Positions 35,294-47,555 of a DNA stretch of 64,000 nucleotides are shown in pieces. How positions within the stretch are numbered: position 1 is the stretch's first letter; each line of letters begins with the position of its first letter. The notes under the pieces were generated by a model. The model saw nothing but the letters and a program-made list of their open reading frames with translations. It was not told where the DNA came from and did not search any database. This stretch comes from Pseudomonadota bacterium (GTDB taxonomy: Bacteria; Pseudomonadota; Alphaproteobacteria; Rhizobiales; Hyphomicrobiaceae). The DNA lies in NCBI GenBank assembly GCA_023410905.1, contig JAEYPL010000173.1, positions 4,915-68,914 of the forward strand. The letters run 5' to 3'. Both the position numbers and the translations under genes were made by a program.

Positions 35294-36118
35294 GTGGTCG
35301 CTGTTGTCGAGCCTGTCTCGGCGCGGCAGGAGACTTCATCGTCTCCGCAACCGCTGCTGAGTGTCAGGAACGTTTCCGTACGGTTTGGTGGCATCGTCGC
35401 GCTCGACGGGATCACATTCGATATCCACGGCGGTGAGATCGCGGGCCTCATCGGGCCGAATGGAGCTGGCAAGACCACGCTCTTCAATTGCCTCTCCCGC
35501 CTCTACATCCCCAATGACGGCGATATTCTCTTCGAGGGGAAATCGATCCTCAGCTCGCCGCGCCACGAGATTCCGACCATCGGTCTCGGCAGAACCTTCC
35601 AGAACGTCGCATTGTTCGATCGCTTGAGCGTGCTCGACAACGTCAAGGTCGGCTGTCACAGCCAGAGCTCCTCCGGCTTCCTCGCGACGGCGCTCCGTCT
35701 GCCGGGCGTTGCGGCCGAAGAACAGCGCATTACCGAGCGGGCCTGGGAACTCATCGAGTTCATGGATCTGAAGCCCTTTGCCGCCATGCAGGCGGGGCCA
35801 CTGCCATTTCCGATCCGCAAGCGTGTCGAGCTTGCGCGTGCTCTGGCCGCCAGTCCGAAGCTCCTTCTCCTGGACGAGCCGGCCGCTGGTCTCAATCATG
35901 AGGAGATTGGCGTGCTGGAGGCGCAAATCCGTCGCGTGCGCGATCTCCAGAAGGTCACCGTCCTGCTGGTCGAGCATCACATGAGCTTGGTCATGGCGGT
36001 GTCGGACAAGGTCGTCGCGATCGATTTCGGCCGCAAGATCGCCGAGGGCACTCCTGCGCAGGTGCAGCGCGATCCCGAAGTGATCAAGGCCTATCTCGGC
36101 ACGGGAGCCGAGACATGA
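35294..36118 (+). CDS. livG: Branched-chain amino acid-type ABC transporter ATPase (LivG-like)
   Basis: The 274-residue cytoplasmic ATPase powers a LivHM-type importer. Walker A GPNGAGKTT is at 54-62, Walker B is LLLLDEPAAGLN, and the family-specific GLGRTFQNVALF is present. The ABC signature is altered: where relatives have an LSGGQ-like sequence this protein reads LPFPIRKRVELARAL, so the glycine is replaced by proline. The start is a GTG with GGGAGGG upstream. It is the first gene of a five-gene operon and overlaps livF by four bases. Confidence 0.9.
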   Translation: MVAVVEPVSARQETSSSPQPLLSVRNVSVRFGGIVALDGITFDIHGGEIAGLIGPNGAGKTTLFNCLSRLYIPNDGDILFEGKSILSSPRHEIPTIGLGRTFQNVALFDRLSVLDNVKVGCHSQSSSGFLATALRLPGVAAEEQRITERAWELIEFMDLKPFAAMQAGPLPFPIRKRVELARALAASPKLLLLDEPAAGLNHEEIGVLEAQIRRVRDLQKVTVLLVEHHMSLVMAVSDKVVAIDFGRKIAEGTPAQVQRDPEVIKAYLGTGAET

Positions 36119-36828
36119 GCAACATGCTGGAAGTCAAGGATCTCAAGGCCTACTACGGTCCTTCACAGGCGCTCCACGGCATCAGCTTTTCGCTTGCCAA
36201 GGGCGGGATCACGACGCTGCTCGGGGCGAACGGCGCCGGCAAGACGACGACGCTCCGCGCCATCTGCGGTATGGTGCGTGCCGAGGGCAGCGTGACGATC
36301 GACGGCGAGCCGGTCACGGGCAAGGCGACGGAATCCGTCGTCCGTCTGGGCGTCGGGCATGTGCCCGAGGGGCGCGGCACGTTCACCGAACTCAGCGTCG
36401 AGGAGAACCTGCGGGTCGCAGCCTACACGCGGCGCGACAAGGCCGCCGCGGCGCGCGATCTCGACATGGTCTTCACATATTTCCCGCGTCTCAAGGAGCG
36501 CATGGCGCAGCAGGCGGGCACGCTGTCCGGTGGCGAGCAGCAAATGCTCGCCATCTCACGCGCACTGATGCTCGGGCCGCGCCTCATGCTGCTGGACGAG
36601 CCGTCCTTCGGTCTCGCACCGCTCATCGTGCAGGAGATCTTCCGCATCATGCGGCGGATCAACGAGGAGGCGAAGGTCTCGATGCTGCTCGTGGAGCAGA
36701 ACGCGGCCCTCGCGCTCGATCTCGCGGATCATGCCTACGTGCTCGAGACGGGGAGCGTCGTGATGTCGGGTACCTCGGCGGACGTTAAGTCGGACGAGCA
36801 GATACGCAAATCCTATCTCGGATACTGA
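36115..36828 (+). CDS. livF: Branched-chain amino acid-type ABC transporter ATPase (LivF-like)
   Basis: The 237-residue second ATPase of the importer has Walker A GANGAGKTT, the LivF hallmark VGHVPEGRGTFTELSVEENL, an intact signature LSGGEQQMLAISRAL, and Walker B LMLLDEPSFGLAP. Because the partner LivG-like protein has a degenerate signature motif, ATP hydrolysis in the pair may be asymmetric; this is inference. It overlaps livG by four bases and lies 27 bases before the permease gene. Confidence 0.93.
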   Translation: MSNMLEVKDLKAYYGPSQALHGISFSLAKGGITTLLGANGAGKTTTLRAICGMVRAEGSVTIDGEPVTGKATESVVRLGVGHVPEGRGTFTELSVEENLRVAAYTRRDKAAAARDLDMVFTYFPRLKERMAQQAGTLSGGEQQMLAISRALMLGPRLMLLDEPSFGLAPLIVQEIFRIMRRINEEAKVSMLLVEQNAALALDLADHAYVLETGSVVMSGTSADVKSDEQIRKSYLGY

Positions 36829-36855
36829 TCTCGGCAGCCGGAACAGCGGATCGTC

Positions 36856-37761
36856 ATGGAGCAGCTACTTCAGCAGGTCGCATCGGGACTGGCGAACGGG
36901 GCGATCTACGCGCTGCTCGCTCTTGCGCTTGTCATGATCTTCGTCTCGACGAACCACATCAACTTCGCCCAGGGCGAGATGGCGATGTTCAGCGCCTTCG
37001 TCTGCTGGCAGCTCCTCAACTGGGGCTATCCATTCTGGATCGCGCTCCCCGCGACCATGCTGTTCTCGTTCATCATCGGCGTGCTCATAGAGCGCATCAT
37101 ATTACGACCCTTGCACACCGCGCCGCTGCTCTCGGTCGTCGTCGTCTTCATTGGTCTGCTGGCGATCTTCCATTCGCTGGCCGGCGCCATCTGGACGCAC
37201 ACCGTCAAACCCTTTCCCTCGCCATTTCCGAACGTCAGCTTTGCGGGCTCGGGGATCATCGGGCCGCATCAGATCGGGATGATCGTTGTGGCAGTGGGGA
37301 TGCTGGCCCTGCTGTTCTGCTTCTTCCGCTTCACGCCGCTCGGGCTTGCGATGCGTGCCGCGGCCCTCAACGCGACCTCTGCGCGGCTCGTCGGCATCAA
37401 TGTCGATTGGATGCTGGCACTCGGTTGGGGGCTTGCCGCGACGGTCGGTTCCGTGGCGGGCGTGCTCGTGGCGCCGGTCGTCTACCTCGAGCCCAACATG
37501 ATGGCCGGCATCCTGCTCTACGGTTTCGCAGGTGCCCTGGTCGGCGGCATATCGAGCCCCGGCGGCGCGGTTGCTGGCGGCTTCATCGTCGGCGTGCTCG
37601 AGAACATGGTCGCCTATCTCGGCAATATGCTGGAGCGCGCGACCGGCTTCTACCTCATCGGCAACGGTGAGAAGCTGACGGTGGCGCTTATCATCGTCAT
37701 TACGGTGCTCACCCTGAAACCCTCAGGCCTCTTTGGCCGTGTTACCGTGAAGAGGGTCTGA
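36856..37761 (+). CDS. livH: Branched-chain amino acid-type ABC permease (LivH-like)
   Basis: The 301-residue integral membrane protein has about eight hydrophobic helices. The LivH start LANGAIYALLALALVMIF, the helix ending in NHINFAQGEMAMF, and the EAA-like loop AAALNATSARLVGINVDWML are all visible. It forms the translocation channel with the LivM-like protein encoded 2 bases downstream. The ligand cannot be deduced from the permease. Confidence 0.92.
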   Translation: MEQLLQQVASGLANGAIYALLALALVMIFVSTNHINFAQGEMAMFSAFVCWQLLNWGYPFWIALPATMLFSFIIGVLIERIILRPLHTAPLLSVVVVFIGLLAIFHSLAGAIWTHTVKPFPSPFPNVSFAGSGIIGPHQIGMIVVAVGMLALLFCFFRFTPLGLAMRAAALNATSARLVGINVDWMLALGWGLAATVGSVAGVLVAPVVYLEPNMMAGILLYGFAGALVGGISSPGGAVAGGFIVGVLENMVAYLGNMLERATGFYLIGNGEKLTVALIIVITVLTLKPSGLFGRVTVKRV

Positions 37762-37763
37762 GC

Positions 37764-38837
37764 ATGGCCACTACGATGACCACGCAAACGCCCGCAAACA
37801 CCGATACGGCTACGACACCGGTGCCGCTGGCCGGACTGCGGCGGCCCGTGCCGAAGTGGATCTGGCTCGGGGTCATATTTGCCGCGCTCCTCCCGCTGAT
37901 CGGCGGACAAACCGGCCTCATTTCGAATTTCTACTTCCTTCAGCTCTCGCTGATGATCGTCTACTCGATCGCGGTTCTCGGCCTGAACCTGCTGATCGGC
38001 TTCAACGGGCAGATCTCGCTCGGCCATGGTGCGTTCTTCGCGGTCGGTGCCTATGTCACCGCGATCCTCATCGACCGCTACGAAATGCACTATCTGGCGA
38101 CGCTGCCGCCCGCCATGTTCGTCTGCTTCGTCATTGGATACCTCTTCGGCCGGCCCGCGCTGCGACTGGAGGGGCACTACCTCGCGCTCGCGACGTTCGC
38201 GCTGGCCATCGCCGTTCCGCAGTTCCTGAAATATCGCCACTTCGAGCCGTTCACGCACGGCGTTCAGGGCATCAATATCTTCAAGCCCGATCCGCCCTTC
38301 GGAATGCCGCTCAGTCCCGATCAGTGGCTGTACCTCGTCGTTCTGGCCTGTGCAGTCGTGATGTTCATCGTGGCGCGGAACATCGTCCAAAGCCGCATGG
38401 GGCGCGCGATGATGGCTATCCGCGATCAGCCGCTGGCTGCCGATACCATGGGAATCAATTCCGCGCGCACGAAGTCGATCACGTTCGGCATCAGCGCGCT
38501 TTATGTCGGTCTCGCCGGTGCACTGCACGCCATTATTTTCGAGTTCGTATCGCCGGACAGCTTCCGCTTCGAGCTGTCGATCGCCATCCTCGTCGGCGCT
38601 GTCATCGGCGGTATCGCGACGCTGTCCGGCGCGATCGTTGGAGGCTTTTTCGTCCAGTTCATCGAGAAGTACGCCGATGCCCTGACGAAATGGGTGACGT
38701 CGACCGTCCATCTACCCATTCATCTGGAGCCCTGGACGATCTACGGCATCGTCTTGATCGTCTTGATGTACACTATGCCCATGGGCATTGCCGGAGGGCT
38801 TGCCTCATTGTGGCGGAAGATCCGACCACCCGGATAG
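37764..38837 (+). CDS. livM: Branched-chain amino acid-type ABC permease (LivM-like)
   Basis: The 357-residue second permease subunit has a polar Thr-rich N-terminus. LivM motifs follow: IAVLGLNLLIGFNGQISLGHGAFF, the domain-3 loop GRAMMAIRDQPLAADTMGIN, and the final helices. It pairs with the upstream LivH-like protein. The substrate-binding protein gene follows after 60 bases. Confidence 0.92.
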   Translation: MATTMTTQTPANTDTATTPVPLAGLRRPVPKWIWLGVIFAALLPLIGGQTGLISNFYFLQLSLMIVYSIAVLGLNLLIGFNGQISLGHGAFFAVGAYVTAILIDRYEMHYLATLPPAMFVCFVIGYLFGRPALRLEGHYLALATFALAIAVPQFLKYRHFEPFTHGVQGINIFKPDPPFGMPLSPDQWLYLVVLACAVVMFIVARNIVQSRMGRAMMAIRDQPLAADTMGINSARTKSITFGISALYVGLAGALHAIIFEFVSPDSFRFELSIAILVGAVIGGIATLSGAIVGGFFVQFIEKYADALTKWVTSTVHLPIHLEPWTIYGIVLIVLMYTMPMGIAGGLASLWRKIRPPG

Positions 38838-38897
38838 GCGCTGAAACGTGCCCAGATAGAGCCTCTTCATAACAAGGCCGTTCAAAGGAGGAAGCAC

Positions 38898-40127
38898 ATG
38901 ACGAAGAGAACCCGCAGAGATGTTCTGGTCGGCGGCTCCGCGATTGCGGCCGCCAGCGTGGTCGGCTTTCCGGCTATCGCCCAAGGCAAGAAGTACGACG
39001 ACGGCGCGAGCGACAGCACGATCAAGATCGGCCACTCCGGCCCCTATTCGGGGAATGCCTCGGCCTACGGCAACATCGGCCGCACCATCGAAGCCACCTT
39101 CAAGATGGTCAACGACAACGGCGGCATCAACGGCCGCAAGATCGAGTTCATCACCTACGACGACGGCTACAGCCCGCCGAAGACCGTCGAGATGGTGCGC
39201 AAGCTCGTCGAGCAGGACAAGGTGCTGCTGCTGTTCAACACGCTCGGCACGCCGCCCAATACGGCGATCCATCGCTACATGAACCAGAAGAAGGTGCCGC
39301 AGCTCTTCGTGGCGACCGGCGCGTCGAAGTGGGGGCAGCCCAAGGAATTCCCCTGGACCATGGGCTGGCAGCCGGACTACGCGACCGAGGGCGCGATTTA
39401 TGCCAAGCACATCCTTGCCACGGTGAAGGATCCGAAGATCGGTATTCTCATGCAGAATGACGATTACGGTAAGGACTACTACAACGGCTTCCTCCAAGGC
39501 CTCGGCGACAAGAAGAATCTGATTGCTCAGCTTGCGACCTACGAGGTGACGGATCCGACGGTCGACAGCCAGATGATCCAGCTGAAGAACACTGGCGCCA
39601 ACGTGTTCTTCAACATCACCACGCCGAAGTTCGCCGCGCAGGCGATCAAGAAGGCGGCAGAGATCGACTGGAAGCCCGCGCACTACCTCAACAACGTATC
39701 GTCCTCGTTCGGCTCGGTATTCAAGCCGGCGGGTATCGATGCGTCGCAGGGCGTGATGCTGGCTCTCTACCGCAAGGACGCCAATGACCCGCAGTTTGCG
39801 AGCGCGCCGGATGTCGTCGCCTTCAAGGCCTTCATGGCGAAGTATATGTCGAGCTTCGACATCAAGGACGACACGCACAACTACGGCTACTCGGTCACGC
39901 ATACGATGATCGAAGTGCTGAAGAAGTGCGGCGATACGCTCACGCGCGAGAATGTCATGAATCAGGCCGCGAGCCTCAAAGGCTATGAGGCGCCGCTGCT
40001 GATTCAGGGCATCAAGGTGAACACGAGCGCCACGGATTTCTATCCGCTGCAGTCGGTCCAGATGGCGCGCGTGAAAGGCGAGAGCTTCGAGATGTTCGGC
40101 GACATTCTCTCGAACGAGAGCGTTTGA
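38898..40127 (+). CDS. ABC transporter substrate-binding protein (LivK type)
   Basis: The 409-residue periplasmic type 1 binding protein completes the livGFHMK set. It starts with a Tat-like signal: a twin arginine in TRRDVLVGG, a hydrophobic core, and a likely cleavage after AIAQG. The mature protein opens with IKIGHSGPYSGNASAYGNIG. AAAGGAGG is a strong ribosome-binding site just before the ATG, consistent with the high expression usual for binding proteins. Ligands of this family range from branched-chain amino acids to amides and aromatic acids; the sequence alone does not decide. Confidence 0.88.
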   Translation: MTKRTRRDVLVGGSAIAAASVVGFPAIAQGKKYDDGASDSTIKIGHSGPYSGNASAYGNIGRTIEATFKMVNDNGGINGRKIEFITYDDGYSPPKTVEMVRKLVEQDKVLLLFNTLGTPPNTAIHRYMNQKKVPQLFVATGASKWGQPKEFPWTMGWQPDYATEGAIYAKHILATVKDPKIGILMQNDDYGKDYYNGFLQGLGDKKNLIAQLATYEVTDPTVDSQMIQLKNTGANVFFNITTPKFAAQAIKKAAEIDWKPAHYLNNVSSSFGSVFKPAGIDASQGVMLALYRKDANDPQFASAPDVVAFKAFMAKYMSSFDIKDDTHNYGYSVTHTMIEVLKKCGDTLTRENVMNQAASLKGYEAPLLIQGIKVNTSATDFYPLQSVQMARVKGESFEMFGDILSNESV

Positions 40128-40140
40128 TCGTCTCAATGGC

Positions 40141-40164
40141 TGGCCGGGGCTCAGGCTCCGGCCA
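40141..40164. terminator. Hairpin between the convergent binding-protein and ppk2 genes
   Basis: A 10-bp stem (40141-40150 with 40155-40164, one G-U pair) closes a TCAG tetraloop. It occupies the 42-base gap between two convergent genes, so it could stop transcription from either side. There is no strong T-run, so efficiency may depend on other factors. Confidence 0.55.
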
Positions 40165-40169
40165 ATTGC

Positions 40170-41069
40170 CTATCTCGTTGCGAAGAACTTGGGCCCGGCG
40201 CCGACGATATTGGCGTCGGGCTTTCCAATTGCGGCTGCGTCCTTGCCCTCATAGTCGATCGCGCAAAGCACCGACCGGATTGCTTCGAGACGCGCGCGGC
40301 GCTGGTCATTGGCGAAGATGACCGTCCACGGCGCGGTCGCTGTATGCGTGAAGCGGAACATCTCCTCCTTGGCGGCGCTGTAGTCGTCGAAGCGCGCCAT
40401 GGCGGCGAGGTCGATGTCGCTGATCTTCCACTGCTTGAGCGGATCATGGCGGCGCTCGTGAAAGCGGACGAGCTGCATTTCGCGGCCGATCTCGAGGTAG
40501 AATTTGAAGAGGCGTATGCCGTCGCGCACGAGCATGCCTTCGAACTCCGGCGCCTCGCGCAGGAAGACGGCGTGTTGCCCTTCCGTGCAGAAGCCCATGA
40601 CGCGCTCCACGCCGGCGCGGTTGTACCAGGAGCGATCGAAGAGCGACATGCCGCCGCCTGGCGGTAGATGCGGCACATAGCGCTGGAAGTACCACTGCCG
40701 GCTTTCGGTCTCGGTCGGCTTGTCGAGTGCTATGACGCGGGCATGGCGCGGATTGAGGTGGCGCACGAAATGACTGATGCACGTGCCTTTGCCTGCCGAG
40801 TCGCGCCCCTCGAACAGGCAAACAATGCGCTCGCCCTTCGCCCGCATCCAGCTTTGCAGGTGCGCAAGCTGAATGTGGAGCTTGTTCAGCTCGTCCTCGA
40901 ATTCCCCGCGCTTCATCTTCTTGTCGTAGGGATAGCCGCCGCTCGTCAGCGACGCTTCCTCCATGCCCGTCGGCAGCACGGGATTGTCGAGATCAAAGCG
41001 CGCGGGAGCGGCGTTCGACTTGGCATTGCGCCGCGTATTGCGGGTTTTGCTCTTCTGCTTCTTGGCCAT
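40170..41069 (-). CDS. ppk2: Polyphosphate kinase 2
   Basis: The 299-residue kinase transfers phosphate between polyphosphate and nucleoside di/monophosphates in the cytoplasm. Walker A is FEGRDSAGKGT (86-96), Walker B lies in MSLFDRSWYNRAG, and the lid region ERRHDPLKQWKIS is typical of single-domain (class I-like) PPK2. A basic N-terminal tail (KKQKSKTRNTRRNAK) precedes the domain. I chose the ATG at 41069, preceded by an AGGAAC; the frame opens at 41129 inside the upstream gene. It is the last gene after livHMGF and a hydrolase, 16 bases from the latter. Confidence 0.92.
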   Translation of the reverse strand: MAKKQKSKTRNTRRNAKSNAAPARFDLDNPVLPTGMEEASLTSGGYPYDKKMKRGEFEDELNKLHIQLAHLQSWMRAKGERIVCLFEGRDSAGKGTCISHFVRHLNPRHARVIALDKPTETESRQWYFQRYVPHLPPGGGMSLFDRSWYNRAGVERVMGFCTEGQHAVFLREAPEFEGMLVRDGIRLFKFYLEIGREMQLVRFHERRHDPLKQWKISDIDLAAMARFDDYSAAKEEMFRFTHTATAPWTVIFANDQRRARLEAIRSVLCAIDYEGKDAAAIGKPDANIVGAGPKFFATR

Positions 41070-41085
41070 GGCGCAGTTCCTGGTT

Positions 41086-41865
41086 CTACGTCGTCTTGCC
41101 CGGGAAGTGCCGCCCGGCGAAATCGGCAATAGCCGCGAGCACGGCGGCTTCCTGATCGCGGTGAGGCGAATGTCCGCACTTGTCCAGCACCACCTGCTCG
41201 GTGGGGCCCTGCGCGAGCTCAGCGATGCGATCGATCTGCGCCAGAGTGCCGTATTCGTCGTCGCGGCCCTGAACGAGAAGTGTCGGTATGCTTAATGCGC
41301 GCGCTTCGGCATCGAGCGACCAGTCGAGAAAGGCGGGATCGAGCCAGGTATCGGCCCATCCATGGAAGGCATCGTCGACATGCGCATGATAGCGGGCGAG
41401 GCGCGCGCGAAGCGGTCCTTCGGCATAGGTCACGCTGATGCGTGCGATGCTTTCGACCGATATGGGTTCGACCATGATATGGGGTGCCATGAGCACGAGC
41501 CCCGCGACCGGGCGGCCAGCTGAGGCAGCATGAATGAGTGCGATAGATGCGCCATCCGAGTGGCCGATCAGCAGCGGTTGCATAATGCCGGCGCGATCGA
41601 GCAGCACAGGCAGAACGTCGAGGGCTTCCTCGTGCATGAAGTGGGGCGTACGCGGGCCTTCGAGGCCCGCCGATTGCCCATAGCCGAAGCGCGAATAGAC
41701 GAGCGCGGGTGCGCCGAGTTCGCGGGCGACCTTGTCCGGGAAGTCACGCCATAGCGCCGCGCAGCCGAGCCCTTCATGCAGGAACACGAGCGGCGGACGA
41801 TCCGAGACCGCGCCCGGAATGACGCGGTATTCGATGGCTCTTCCGCCGATGTCCATCGAGAGCAT
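41086..41865 (-). CDS. Alpha/beta-fold hydrolase
   Basis: The 259-residue hydrolase has the nucleophile elbow GHSDGAS with Ser103, an acid in LVQGRDDEYGT near 205, and the catalytic histidine in CGHSPHRDQ near 235. LVFLHEGLGCAALWRDFP provides the oxyanion-hole region. The family includes esterases, ring-cleavage hydrolases and haloperoxidases; the substrate is unknown. It follows the second livF by only 6 bases, which suggests it acts on the imported compound or its product. Confidence 0.83.
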   Translation of the reverse strand: MLSMDIGGRAIEYRVIPGAVSDRPPLVFLHEGLGCAALWRDFPDKVARELGAPALVYSRFGYGQSAGLEGPRTPHFMHEEALDVLPVLLDRAGIMQPLLIGHSDGASIALIHAASAGRPVAGLVLMAPHIMVEPISVESIARISVTYAEGPLRARLARYHAHVDDAFHGWADTWLDPAFLDWSLDAEARALSIPTLLVQGRDDEYGTLAQIDRIAELAQGPTEQVVLDKCGHSPHRDQEAAVLAAIADFAGRHFPGKTT

Positions 41866-41871
41866 TTGGCG

Positions 41872-42614
<743 letters not shown>

Positions 42615-42618
<4 letters not shown>

Positions 42619-43373
42619 GTCGATGACCCGAGATAGGCGCGCTGCACGGCGGCGTCCGCGCGGATCTCCTGCGGTGTCCCGCTCGCAAGCAGCGCACCTT
42701 CCACCATGACAGTCATGCGATCGGCGACGGAGAAGACGAAGTCCATGTCGTGCTCGATGAGCAGGACGGCGTAGTCGCGCGCGAGCCCTTTCAGCAGGCG
42801 CGCCATGGCTTGGGATTCCTCATTGCCCATGCCAGCCAGCGGCTCGTCGAGCAGCAGTACACGCGGATCGCCCGCGAGCGTCATCGCGATCTCGATCAGG
42901 CGCTGTTCACCGTGCGACAGCGTCCCGGCAATGCGGTGGCGTGCCTCGTGAAGGCCGATGCGTTCGAGTACGGCCGCGACGCGTGCATCCAAATCGCGCG
43001 CCGACGAACGCGGGCGCAGCAATTCGCGCGTCGGCGTGTGGATGGCTTGAGCAGCGAGGCGGACGTTTTCCAGAACCGAAAGCGGTGGAAAGATGTTCGT
43101 GCGTTGGAACGAGCGGGCGACGCCGGCCTGGGTCATGCGCGGCGCGGAAGTGCTGTCGACAAGCCGGCCATCGAGGCGGATTTCGCCGGACGTAGGCTTC
43201 AGTTCGCCCGAGAGCAGGTTGACGAGTGTGGATTTGCCCGCGCCGTTGGGTCCGATCACGGCGTGCAGCTCGCCACGACGAAGTGCGAGCGATACGTCGC
43301 GCACAGCCGAGAGACCGCCGAAGGATTTGCTGAGGGCGGTCGTCTCGAGGACGGGTGCGGGGTCTGCCTTCAT
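42615..43373 (-). CDS. Second LivG-like ABC ATPase
   Basis: The 252-residue ATPase has Walker A GPNGAGKST, the family motif GVARSFQRTNIFPPLSVLEN, an intact signature LSHGEQRLIEIAMTL and Walker B VLLLDEPLAGMG. Unlike the first LivG-like protein, its signature glycine is present. It overlaps both neighbours by four bases, so translation is tightly coupled through livM-livG-livF. Confidence 0.92.
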
Positions 43374-44440
43374 GGCCGCACCTGCTCATTGGGCGCGGGC
43401 GGATCGCCGTATGCCGGCCGGATGAAGCGCGGGAGGCGCAGGCTCGCAAGACCGCGCGGCAAGGCCAGAACTACAGCGAGAATGACGAGTCCTTCCAGCA
43501 GCAGCTTGCGCTCGGCGAGAGCCTGTATCCTGAGGCCGAGATCATCGAGACCGATCGCGGCGAAGAACCGGGCGAAAGGCTTTGCATCGCCGACGAGCTG
43601 CGGCAGCTCTCCGAGGCCGGTGAATGCGAGCGCGCCGAGGATGGGCCCGTGCAACGATTGCAGCCCGCCGAGCAGGATCATGAGCAAGGCTTCGGCAGAG
43701 CGATGCCAGCCGACGATCTCGGGGTTCACGAACGCGCGATGCATGGCCCACATATGACCTGCGACGCCGGCAAGCGCACCCGCGATGACGAAGGCCGCAA
43801 GCTTATAGCGATACGTGTCGTAGCCGAGCGCGCGCATGCGGTGCTCGTTGACGCGGATGCCTTCGAGCACGCGGCCGAACAGCGAGCGCAGCAGGAAAGC
43901 CAGGAACAGATACATGGCAACGAGCTGAATGAGCGCGACGTAATAGAGATAAATCGGGCGTTGGCGCCGCGTGTAGGTCAGTTCGAGACCCAGGAACGAG
44001 AGTGCGGGGCGCGCGAGGTAGGCGCCATCCGTCCCGCCACCGAGCTTGGTATCGTGGAAGATGAAGAAAATCATCTGCCCGAAGGCGAGCGTGACCATGA
44101 GAAAGAAGAAGCCGCGCGTCCTGAGCGATAGTGCGCCGACGAGTAGCGCCGCAGCACCCGCTGTCAGCACCGCGAGCGGCAGTGTGATCATGATCGAGAG
44201 GCCGGCATCCTCGGGCGTCACAAGGTAGACAGTGTAGGCAGCCAAGCCATAGAACGCCCCATGGCCGAGACTCACGAGGCCCGTGCAACCCACAAGGAGC
44301 TGTAGGCTGAGCGCGAGCATGGCGGCGACGAGTGCCGTCGTCGCAAGCTCGACATAGTAGGGCTGCGCCATGAACGGCAGCATCGCCAGCGCCACTGCGG
44401 CGGCGGCTAGTGCGAACGCTCCTTTCGGCGTCGGAAGCAT
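43370..44440 (-). CDS. Second LivM-like ABC permease
   Basis: The 356-residue polytopic permease carries LivM motifs: SLQLLVGCTGLVSLGHGAFYG, the cytoplasmic loop RVLEGIRVNEHRMRALGYDT, and GLQSLHGPILGALAF. It ends in a polar tail that overlaps the LivG-like start by four bases. It forms the membrane channel with the LivH-like protein encoded 15 bases upstream. Confidence 0.9.
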   Translation of the reverse strand: MLPTPKGAFALAAAAVALAMLPFMAQPYYVELATTALVAAMLALSLQLLVGCTGLVSLGHGAFYGLAAYTVYLVTPEDAGLSIMITLPLAVLTAGAAALLVGALSLRTRGFFFLMVTLAFGQMIFFIFHDTKLGGGTDGAYLARPALSFLGLELTYTRRQRPIYLYYVALIQLVAMYLFLAFLLRSLFGRVLEGIRVNEHRMRALGYDTYRYKLAAFVIAGALAGVAGHMWAMHRAFVNPEIVGWHRSAEALLMILLGGLQSLHGPILGALAFTGLGELPQLVGDAKPFARFFAAIGLDDLGLRIQALAERKLLLEGLVILAVVLALPRGLASLRLPRFIRPAYGDPPAPNEQVRP

Positions 44441-44455
44441 AGTGTGCGTCCCTCC

Positions 44456-45325
44456 TCAGCCACGCTGACCGAAGAGGCCTGTCGGCCGCCAGAGCAGGAC
44501 CGCGGCCATGAGGACGTAGATGGCAAGCCCGGCGACGGCGGGGACATAGGCTTTGCCGAGCGTGTCGACGAGGCCGATGAGGAGCGCCGACCAGAACGCG
44601 CCCGAGATGGAGCCGAGCCCGCCGATCACCACGACCACGAACGAGATGATGAGGAAGCCGTCGCCCATGCCGGGATAGACGGAGTAGAGCGGCGCCGCGA
44701 GCACGCCGGCCGTCAACGCGAGCGCGGTGCCGACGGCAAAGACGGTCATGTGCACACGTCGCGCATCGATGCCGATCACGTCGACCATCTCGGGTTTCTC
44801 GGCTGCGGCACGGATGATGGCGCCCATACGCGTGCGCTCGATCCAGAGAAAGAGCGCGACGGCGAGCGCGAGGCACACGCCGATGACCGCAAAGCGATAG
44901 GCCGAGTAGGAAAAACCGGCCGTGATCGGCACGGAGAAATCGAAGGCCGCCGGTACAGGGACGGAGTAGAAATCATTGCCGACGATGATCGAGCGGGCTT
45001 CCTCGAAGAGCAGGATGAGCGCAAAGGTCAGCAGCACCTGGTCCAGGTGATCGCGCTTGTAGAAATGCCGGAAAAGTCCGCGCTCGAGCAGCGCGCCGAA
45101 TGCTGCACCGGCCAGCAGGGCCACGGGCAGCGCGAGCCATGCCGAGCCGAAACTCCGCGTCACGAGAAAGGCGACGTACGCGCCGACCATGAATAGCGAG
45201 CCATGGGCCAGATTGATGATGCCCATGACGCCGAAGATCAGCGTGAGGCCGCTGGCGATCAGGAACAGCAGGAGCCCGTACTGCACTCCGTTGAGGAGCT
45301 GCGCGAGAAAGCCGGCCACACTCAT
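44456..45325 (-). CDS. Second LivH-like ABC permease
   Basis: The 289-residue permease opens the reverse operon. It has the LivH start QLLNGVQYGLLLFLIASGLTL, GIINLAHGSLFMVGAYVAF, and the EAA-like loop RAAAEKPEMVDVIGIDARRV. It is divergent from acs across 261 bases. The predicted operon order is livH-livM-livG-livF-hydrolase-ppk2. Confidence 0.91.
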   Translation of the reverse strand: MSVAGFLAQLLNGVQYGLLLFLIASGLTLIFGVMGIINLAHGSLFMVGAYVAFLVTRSFGSAWLALPVALLAGAAFGALLERGLFRHFYKRDHLDQVLLTFALILLFEEARSIIVGNDFYSVPVPAAFDFSVPITAGFSYSAYRFAVIGVCLALAVALFLWIERTRMGAIIRAAAEKPEMVDVIGIDARRVHMTVFAVGTALALTAGVLAAPLYSVYPGMGDGFLIISFVVVVIGGLGSISGAFWSALLIGLVDTLGKAYVPAVAGLAIYVLMAAVLLWRPTGLFGQRG

Positions 45326-45495
45326 CTATGCCCTCTCAGACGCGAGCCGAGCGCCGGCGCCTCCCCAGATATGATCTTTGCCATGGTTTGTAGTGCATTC
45401 GCGGCACAACCGGAACCCTGTTGCCGTTGAAGCCGGCCCACTCGAGCCACGCGCCGGCCGCGCCTGCGGCATTCAGCATTCGACCAACGAGGCGG

Positions 45496-45524
45496 TTGCC
45501 CCGACCCCGCCGCATACCGATAAT
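45496..45524 (+). promoter_or_regulatory. Putative sigma70-type promoter of acs
   Basis: TTGCCC (45496-45501) and GATAAT (45519-45524) are separated by 17 bases, matching the consensus at four and five of six positions. Transcription would start near 45531, giving a leader of about 56 bases before the acs ATG at 45587. It is seen by eye only; no activator site was identified. Confidence 0.4.
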
Positions 45525-45586
45525 GCCGGCCAACAGCAGTCTCAAGATTGGCCCCGGCAGCGGGGCAGGTGACGGGAGCGAAACAG

Positions 45587-47536
<1,950 letters not shown>

Positions 47537-47555
47537 GACAGCCGGGAGCATCGAC

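Noticed and set aside
33753..35339. Extended 528-residue version of ZapE
   Set aside because: The extra N-terminal 144 codons have no ATPase-family similarity and run into the livG start; the ATG at 34907 gives a normal length.
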